Assembly: GCA_012522645.1 (NCBI GenBank)
Contig: JAAYKC010000092.1
Location: forward strand, 1 to 10,827
Source of the DNA: Thermoplasmatales archaeon
GTDB taxonomy: Archaea; Thermoplasmatota; Thermoplasmata; Methanomassiliicoccales; Methanomethylophilaceae
Reading direction: 5' to 3'
DNA length: 10,827 bases
Shown here: positions 5,830 through 10,827 of the stretch, piece by piece
Layout: each line of letters starts with the position of its first letter
How positions within the stretch are numbered: the stretch's first letter is position 1
Position numbers and translations under genes: made by a program
The notes under the pieces: generated by a model
Seen by the model: the letters and a program-made list of their open reading frames with translations, nothing else
Told to the model about the DNA's origin: nothing
The model's database searches: none

Positions 5830-6378
5830 TTGGAAGAATACGCATACGTTTTGGATTATATGCCGCAAGGCCTGCCGGGTACCAGCTTCGCTAAGCGAGG
5901 TCCCGTCTGCTACGCAGTGGGGGAAGAGGAGTTCAAGCTCTTCGAACTCGTACCCAAGGATAAGGCGAAGATCTCCATAGAGGACAGGGTCTATATCGGC
6001 AAGGACGGCAATCTGCGCAAGGAAATAGACCACGTGAGAAGACGGGTATCCTACAACGATCTCACCGGCACTGCACAGACTGAATTGGATTACATTGTGC
6101 AGATCCTCGTGAAGAAGAACGAGGACAGGTACGTGAGCTTCTTCAACAATGCAGGTCCCATCAACATCAAGAAGCACCTCCTGGAGGAGCTGCCCGGCAT
6201 GGGCAAGAAGACCCTGGAGGAATTCCTCAAAGAGAGAAGAGCGGGCAAGTTCGAGAGCTTCGAGGACATAACGAGAAGGGTACCTATTCTGAAAACTCCC
6301 GAGAAGCTCATCAAAGAGCGCATCATGCTGGAGATCACCGACGACGGCAGAAGGCGCTACATCTTCATTTCCAAATGA
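5830..6378 (+). CDS. DUF655 family protein (putative RNA-binding, helix-hairpin-helix)
   Basis: Conserved archaeal protein of unknown biochemical role that is usually found between rpoF and ksgA, as here. The 182-residue product has an N-terminal beta-rich part (EEYAYVLDYMPQG, then VCYAVGEEEFKLFELVPK) and a central basic helix (IDHVRRRVSYNDLTGTAQTEL). A clear helix-hairpin-helix motif follows, LLEELPGMGKKTLEEFLKER (116-135), suggesting nucleic acid binding. The reading frame begins at TTG 5830; a stop at 5809-5811 excludes more distant starts and no ATG exists near the conserved N-terminus. AGGGGG (5815-5820) serves as ribosome binding site. The stop overlaps the ksgA ATG by 4 bases, so translation with the rRNA dimethyltransferase is probably coupled. 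A role in rRNA processing or ribosome assembly is inference from context and motif only. Confidence 0.9.
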   Translation: MEEYAYVLDYMPQGLPGTSFAKRGPVCYAVGEEEFKLFELVPKDKAKISIEDRVYIGKDGNLRKEIDHVRRRVSYNDLTGTAQTELDYIVQILVKKNEDRYVSFFNNAGPINIKKHLLEELPGMGKKTLEEFLKERRAGKFESFEDITRRVPILKTPEKLIKERIMLEITDDGRRRYIFISK

Positions 6379-7214
6379 AAGGAAAGGATACGGGAAGACT
6401 GATCGCCGAGACTGGCGTAACGCCCAAGAAAAGCAGAGGGCAGAATTTCCTGACGGATGACCGGGTTGCCGACCGGCAGATCGGATACGCCGGCATAACG
6501 AAGAAGGACAGGGTCCTGGAGGTCGGTCCCGGTCTCGGAATACTCACCGGCAGGCTCGCATCGTTATCCGGGGATGTCACATGCATCGAACTGGATGCCG
6601 CTCTTGCTGACCACGTGGCATCCACATACCCGTCCGTCAGACTCATACGCGGGGATGCCGTGAAGGTCCCGTTCCCTAAATTCGATGTCTTCGTCAGCAA
6701 TCTCCCGTACAGCGTCTCCACCCCGATCATATTCAAATTGCTGGAGCATGACTTCAGAAAGGCAGTGGTGATGGTCCAGAAGGAATTCGCCGACCGCATG
6801 GTGGCCGATGTTGGCAGCAGGGATTATTCCAGGCTCACCGTCAACCTCTTCTACAGAGCGGACTGCAGGATACTGGAGAATGTGCCTGCCTCAAGATTCA
6901 AGCCCAGGCCCGAAGTGGATTCGGCCATAGTGGAGATCGTTCCCCGCCCGGCTCCTTTCGAGGTGCTTGACGAGAAGACCTTCCTGAAGGTCACAGAGGT
7001 GACGTTCAATCACAGGAGGAAGAAGATATCCACGTCCCTGAGGGCGGCGAAGATCATCCCGCCCGGTTCCGAAGAAACGGACATACCCTTCCTGGACGCA
7101 CGGGTGGAGACGCTGACGCCCTCTGAGATAGCGTCCGTCGCCAACAGGATCTTCCTTCTTTGTGAGGACACCGCAGAAGGTGTGCCAGTGCCTCCGGGCG
7201 ATTCCGTTCGGTGA
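6375..7214 (+). CDS. ksgA: 16S rRNA adenine dimethyltransferase KsgA/Dim1 (RsmA)
   Basis: SAM-dependent methyltransferase that dimethylates two adjacent adenosines in the 3'-terminal helix 45 loop of 16S rRNA late in small-subunit assembly. The N-terminal family motif RGQNFL is at 21-26. The SAM-binding motif I is VLEVGPGLG (47-55), an acidic SAM ribose ligand is Glu72 in CIELD, and Asp94 lies in RGDAV. The catalytic-type NLPY tetrapeptide is at 109-112 within VSNLPYSVSTPII. RPEVDSAIV and FNHRRKKI follow, then a helical C-terminal domain. Length (279) is normal and all motifs are intact. The ATG overlaps the DUF655 stop (ATGA), and no strong ribosome binding site is visible, which fits translational coupling. 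It appears to be the last gene of the long operon; in many archaea hemK follows, but here ychF follows with its own promoter. Confidence 0.96.
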   Translation: MKGKDTGRLIAETGVTPKKSRGQNFLTDDRVADRQIGYAGITKKDRVLEVGPGLGILTGRLASLSGDVTCIELDAALADHVASTYPSVRLIRGDAVKVPFPKFDVFVSNLPYSVSTPIIFKLLEHDFRKAVVMVQKEFADRMVADVGSRDYSRLTVNLFYRADCRILENVPASRFKPRPEVDSAIVEIVPRPAPFEVLDEKTFLKVTEVTFNHRRKKISTSLRAAKIIPPGSEETDIPFLDARVETLTPSEIASVANRIFLLCEDTAEGVPVPPGDSVR

Positions 7215-7234
7215 ATCCTGTTGTCCCCTGGGAA

Positions 7235-7243
7235 AGATATAAC
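7235..7243 (+). promoter_or_regulatory. TATA box for ychF-polB
   Basis: AGATATAAC within an AT-rich tract between ksgA and ychF, about 33 bases before the ychF ATG. The predicted transcription start near 7265 would leave only about 7 bases of leader. No Shine-Dalgarno sequence is present in GAGCTGATCTT, so the mRNA is probably leaderless or nearly so. Confidence 0.55.
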
Positions 7244-7271
7244 ATAATAAGACCATTCATGAGCTGATCTT

Positions 7272-8459
7272 ATGCAGATAGGGATAGTGGGCAAGCCTAA
7301 CGTAGGAAAATCGACATTCTTCAGCGCCGCGACCATGGCATCCGTAGAGATAGCGAACTATCCCTTCACCACCATAGAGGCGAACAGGGGGGTGGGGTAT
7401 GTCAGAGCGCCCTGCCCGTGCAGGGATCTGGGTGTTAAATGCAATCCCCGGAACTCCGGGTGCATAGACGGCACGAGGATGATACCGGTGGAACTGCTGG
7501 ATGTGGCGGGCCTTGTGCCGGACGCATGGCAGGGCAAGGGCCTCGGGAATCAGTTCCTGGATGACCTGAGGCAGGCGGATGCGCTGATCAACGTCATAGA
7601 TGTGAGCGGATCCACCAACATAGAGGGGGTACCGGGCAATCCCGGAGATCATGACCCCAGAGAGGACGTGATGTTCCTGGCCAAGGAGATAGAGATGTGG
7701 ATCAAGAGCATACTCGAGAGCGGCTTCTCCAAGATGGCCAGAACAGCGAAGATGACCGGGGCCAAACCTGAGGAGATACTGCATGAGAGGCTTGCCGGGC
7801 TGAAGATGACGGAAGCTCAGATCAAAGCCGCAGTAAGGGATGTCAATCCTCCGGAAGACCCTCTGAAATGGGATGAGGAGATACTGCTGGCACTTTCAAA
7901 GAAGATAAGGGAGTTCTCCAAGCCCCTGATTGTGGCCATGAATAAGGCGGATATCGCTCCCCCGGGGAATGCGGATCTTGTGAAAACGATCGCAGAGGAT
8001 GCGGTCCCCACTATGGCGGAGACAGAACTGGCACTTAAGAAGGCCGGCACCGGGGGCATTGTAGAGTATGTGCAGGGCAGCAAAGGATTCAGGATAAAGG
8101 ACGGAGTGAAGCTCAGTGAAGCTCAGAGCAGGGCCCTTGATTACATGAGCAAGAACATGGAGAAGTACGGCGGGACCGGTGTGCAGGAATGCCTGGAGAT
8201 GGCAGCCTTCAAGACACTGGATCTGATAGTCGTGTATCCTGTAGAGGATGAGACCCACTACACGGACCATTCAGGGAACGTGCTTCCCGACGCATTCCTT
8301 ATACCCAGAGGATCCACGGCCAAAGATATGGCATACAAAGTTCACACGGACCTGGGAGATAAATTCATAAGGGCCGTGAACGCGAGGACGAAGAGAACCG
8401 TCGGAGCTGATTACATCCTCCAAGACGGGGATGTGATAAGGATAGTGGCTAACAAATGA
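7272..8459 (+). CDS. ychF: Archaeal YchF/Obg-like GTPase with TGS domain
   Basis: Translation-associated P-loop NTPase of the YchF/OLA1 subfamily, cytosolic and ribosome-linked. The 395-residue length fits. G1 is GKPNVGKS (7-14), the G2 region has FTT (32-34), G3 is DVAG (77-80) in the family form DVAGLVPDA, and G4 is NKAD (224-227). NKAD is the GTP-type motif, unlike the NxxE of many bacterial and eukaryotic ATP-preferring YchF proteins. Between G2 and G3 lies a four-cysteine segment (C48, C50, C57, C64), which I remember as usual in the archaeal branch. A coiled helical insert covers about 130-210. The C-terminal TGS domain is about 318-395, including YPVEDE, the LIPRGSTAKDMAYKVHTDLG stretch and VIRIVANK at the very end. 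It has its own TATA box; its stop overlaps the polB start by 4 bases. Confidence 0.95.
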   Translation: MQIGIVGKPNVGKSTFFSAATMASVEIANYPFTTIEANRGVGYVRAPCPCRDLGVKCNPRNSGCIDGTRMIPVELLDVAGLVPDAWQGKGLGNQFLDDLRQADALINVIDVSGSTNIEGVPGNPGDHDPREDVMFLAKEIEMWIKSILESGFSKMARTAKMTGAKPEEILHERLAGLKMTEAQIKAAVRDVNPPEDPLKWDEEILLALSKKIREFSKPLIVAMNKADIAPPGNADLVKTIAEDAVPTMAETELALKKAGTGGIVEYVQGSKGFRIKDGVKLSEAQSRALDYMSKNMEKYGGTGVQECLEMAAFKTLDLIVVYPVEDETHYTDHSGNVLPDAFLIPRGSTAKDMAYKVHTDLGDKFIRAVNARTKRTVGADYILQDGDVIRIVANK

Positions 8460-10827
8460 GCGAAACACTCGACCTCCGGATCCTGACCGCATCATACGTC
8501 CAAGACGGCGAGGAACTGGCGGTAGAACTGTTCGGAAGGTCCAGGGACGGCAGGTCCGTTACTGTTCTGGCATATGGCCTGAGACCTTACATTTTCATAG
8601 TGGAACCGGACCGGGGATTGGACGAATCCCTCCGGAAGGACAAGGATATAATTTCGGTGGAGAGCGACGAACTGTACCTGGACGGCACTGTCAAAAACGT
8701 TCTGAAGGTCACGATGACATATCCCTGGCTCATCTCCGATTTCAGATCCCGGATGGGGAACAGGTACCGCATATTGGCAGCAGACATCCCGTTCCATCAC
8801 CGCTTCTTCTACGATACGGACATGGGGTCGTGCATAAGGGTCACCGGCGAACCCTCTGAGAAGGAGTATTTCACCGATGTCATTCTCAGGATGGAGTCAT
8901 TCGAGAACATAGAGCCCTTCGACCCGGGACTGAGAGTGCTCTCCTTCGACATAGAGAACAGCGTTCTCCATGATTACATATTCACCATATGCTCGGTCAT
9001 CTGGGAGAACGGGGAGATCAGAGAGTGCGAGCCCATAGTCGGAACGGAGAAGGATATGATCAGGGAATTCGGGGAGCTCATCAGGAAAGAGGACCCCGAT
9101 GTGATAACGGGGTATAACATCGAGAATTATGATATAAAGAAGATAACGGAGAGGGCCGCCGTCCAGAAGATGCAGGATGAACTGAGGTGGGGAAGGGACG
9201 GAAGCATCCCCCGCCTGATCGGCGGAAGGTACTGGCGCATCAAAGGCCGCATGGTGGTGGACGCATGGTGGGCCGCCAAGAAGGAGCTCAGGCCGAAACA
9301 GGAGACCCTCAACGCTGTCGCCATGCAGGTCCTGGGAGAGATGAAGATAGATGTGGATCCGAAGCATATGGACCGGGAATGGGCCGAGGACAGGGAGCAC
9401 GTGATCGAGTACTGCACGAAAGATGCGGAACTGTCCCTGAGGATTCTCCTGGAAGTGGACACCCTGAGAAAGGGCATGGATCTGGCCGCCGTCTCCAAGC
9501 TGCCGGCGGATGATGTGCTCACATCCGGAACATCGACTCTCGTCGACTCGATACTCATAAGGGCGGCGGACAGGGAGAAAGTGGGCGTTCCGATGAACGG
9601 GAACAGGACCCGGGGGGACCAGATCGAAGGCGGATATGTTCATGCGATCAAACCGGGACTGTACCACTGGGTCTGTGTCCTCGACTTCAAATCCATGTAT
9701 CCGTCCCTCATAATATCGAAGAACATCTGCTTCACCACCCTGTCCGATGACGGGGAGATAATCAGCCCCAGCGGAGCCAGATTCATGTCCAAGGAGAGGA
9801 GGACGGGGCTGCTTCCCAGGATCCTCAAGGGCCTGATGGAGGAGAGGGACCGCATAAAGACGGAGATGAAGAACACTGCGGATCAGAAGGAAGTGCACTA
9901 TCTGGACGGTCTGCAGGCTGCGGTGAAGATATTGATGAATACCTTCTACGGTGTCTTCGCATCATCCTTCTACAGGTTCACCGACAAGAGCATCGGCTCC
10001 TCGATAACCGCATTCGCCAGGAACAACGTCAAGAGCATAATCAGCACCCTGACGGAAGAGGGCGATTCCATAATCTATTCGGATACCGACTCGATATTCG
10101 TGCAGTCGCCCGTTAGTAATCTGGAAGGTTCCGTTGAATACGGTAAGGGATTGGCGGAGCGCTTCTCCAAGGAAGAGGAGACTCTCGTCTTCGAGGAGGT
10201 GTTCGAGCCTCTGTTCACCCATGGGAAGAAGAAGAGATACGTGGGCAGGGTCGTATGGCCGAAATGGGAGGATGAGCTCCTCGTAAGAGGATATGAGATC
10301 AGGAGATCCGACTCATTCAATCTTCAGTCCGATCTTCTGATGGACCTGTTCGAGAAGGTCCTCGAGGAGAAGAATGAGGAAGCCGTCGCCATAGTACGGG
10401 AGACCATCAGGAATGTCATGAGCGGCAGGGTCCCCGCATCGGACCTCGTCATCTCGAGGACGTGCAAGGGCCTGAACGCATACAAGAACCCGGACAGCAT
10501 GGCGAACGTGCAGGCCGCCGGCAAGATGGTGAAGATGGGCTACGACTTCATACCGGGCATGAAGGTCTCCTGGATCGTCACTGACTCGAAGACCACGCCG
10601 CAGACGGTTGAACCCTACATAAGCGGCAAGGAATTCGGGCATATGCCGGACTACAAATATTATGCTGAGAGGCTGGCATCCACCGCATCCCGCGTGACCG
10701 ATGTGTTCGGATGGGATGAGAAGGACCTGCTCATGGGGAGTCAGCAGGCCACTCTCTTCGACGGCGGTTTCGACAGCCCCCTTCCCAGGGAAGGGAAGGC
10801 CGAGGAGAAGCCGAAGAAGAAGAAAAC
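8456..10827 (+). CDS. polB: Family B DNA polymerase (PolB), 3' end outside window
   Basis: Replicative/repair-type archaeal DNA polymerase with 3'-5' proofreading. The frame stays open for 790 codons and runs off the window. The exonuclease domain has Exo I FDIE (Asp165, Glu167), Exo II YNIENYD (Asn221, Asp226) and Exo III YCTKD (Tyr319, Asp323), so proofreading should be active. The YxGG-type linker GGYVHAI precedes polymerase motif A DFKSMYPSLI (Asp410). Motif B is KILMNTFYG (from Lys491) and motif C is YSDTDS (Asp543, Asp545), followed by KKKRYVG in the KxY position. The thumb and C-terminus follow, with a PIP-like segment QQATLFDGGF (763-772) and a Lys-rich tail. No inteins or frameshifts are seen. 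The ATG overlaps the ychF stop (ATGA) and lacks a strong ribosome binding site. The family is usually a little under or over 800 residues, so little is probably missing. Confidence 0.95.
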   Translation, partial: MSETLDLRILTASYVQDGEELAVELFGRSRDGRSVTVLAYGLRPYIFIVEPDRGLDESLRKDKDIISVESDELYLDGTVKNVLKVTMTYPWLISDFRSRMGNRYRILAADIPFHHRFFYDTDMGSCIRVTGEPSEKEYFTDVILRMESFENIEPFDPGLRVLSFDIENSVLHDYIFTICSVIWENGEIRECEPIVGTEKDMIREFGELIRKEDPDVITGYNIENYDIKKITERAAVQKMQDELRWGRDGSIPRLIGGRYWRIKGRMVVDAWWAAKKELRPKQETLNAVAMQVLGEMKIDVDPKHMDREWAEDREHVIEYCTKDAELSLRILLEVDTLRKGMDLAAVSKLPADDVLTSGTSTLVDSILIRAADREKVGVPMNGNRTRGDQIEGGYVHAIKPGLYHWVCVLDFKSMYPSLIISKNICFTTLSDDGEIISPSGARFMSKERRTGLLPRILKGLMEERDRIKTEMKNTADQKEVHYLDGLQAAVKILMNTFYGVFASSFYRFTDKSIGSSITAFARNNVKSIISTLTEEGDSIIYSDTDSIFVQSPVSNLEGSVEYGKGLAERFSKEEETLVFEEVFEPLFTHGKKKRYVGRVVWPKWEDELLVRGYEIRRSDSFNLQSDLLMDLFEKVLEEKNEEAVAIVRETIRNVMSGRVPASDLVISRTCKGLNAYKNPDSMANVQAAGKMVKMGYDFIPGMKVSWIVTDSKTTPQTVEPYISGKEFGHMPDYKYYAERLASTASRVTDVFGWDEKDLLMGSQQATLFDGGFDSPLPREGKAEEKPKKKK

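Noticed and set aside
5888..5898. Perfect palindrome TCGCTAAGCGA near the start of the DUF655 gene
   Set aside because: It is a single short palindrome inside conserved coding sequence, with a loop too small for a hairpin and no second copy seen.
8105..8126. Tandem 10-base repeat AGTGAAGCTC in ychF
   Set aside because: Two copies of a 10-base unit would shift the frame if duplicated recently, yet the protein matches the family through it. Chance similarity of codons is the simpler explanation.
8897..9898. Long minus-strand open frame (333 codons) across the polB exonuclease and palm region
   Set aside because: It is antisense to conserved polymerase motifs, rich in His/Pro/Leu repeats typical of shadow frames, and has no supporting promoter.

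Overview
This is a gene-dense piece of an archaeal chromosome. The marker genes are all archaeal-type: translation factor aIF1A, RIO1 kinase, ribosomal protein L21e, RNA polymerase subunit Rpo4/RpoF, tRNA pseudouridine synthase Pus10, a family B DNA polymerase, a DUF655 protein and an archaeal-type YchF GTPase. Promoters are TATA boxes. AGG/AGA (Arg) and ATA (Ile) codons are common in a fairly GC-rich background. An EhaR-like HAD protein at the left edge suggests a methanogen-related euryarchaeon. A Methanomassiliicoccales/Thermoplasmatota origin is my best guess, but it is inference and no search was possible.

Left part (1-2200): the end (or all) of an EhaR/COG4030-like HAD-fold gene on the plus strand stops at the base next to the encoded CCA end of a convergent tRNA-Glu(UUC) on the minus strand. 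Behind the tRNA, also on the minus strand, lies pdxS, the PLP synthase lyase subunit. A GC-rich hairpin plus T-run between pdxS and the tRNA looks like the pdxS terminator, and its T/A tract is also the tRNA TATA box. A divergent promoter region (2132-2284) separates pdxS from the large plus-strand operon.

Middle part (2285-7214): eight tightly packed plus-strand genes in the order aIF1A, RIO1, KH-domain Dim2/Pno1-like protein, Pus10, L21e, Rpo4, DUF655 protein, KsgA/Dim1. Junctions are short gaps or 4-base ATGA overlaps. It joins two gene strings familiar in archaea (aIF1A-RIO1-KH and L21e-RpoF-DUF655-KsgA). Three members (RIO1, Dim2-like, Dim1/KsgA) belong to the late maturation pathway of the small ribosomal subunit, so the operon links rRNA maturation, tRNA modification, initiation and the RNA polymerase stalk.

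Right part (7215-10827): ychF has its own TATA box and probably an almost leaderless mRNA. Its stop overlaps the start of a family B DNA polymerase gene that runs off the window after 790 codons. All its exonuclease and polymerase motifs are intact, and a PIP-like motif and Lys-rich tail lie near the visible end. No stretch over 300 bases lacks a gene. I saw no mobile element, CRISPR array or clearly new system. The points most worth a second look are the degenerate HAD active site, the non-ATG start of aIF1A, the shared terminator/promoter at the tRNA, and the DUF655 gene.
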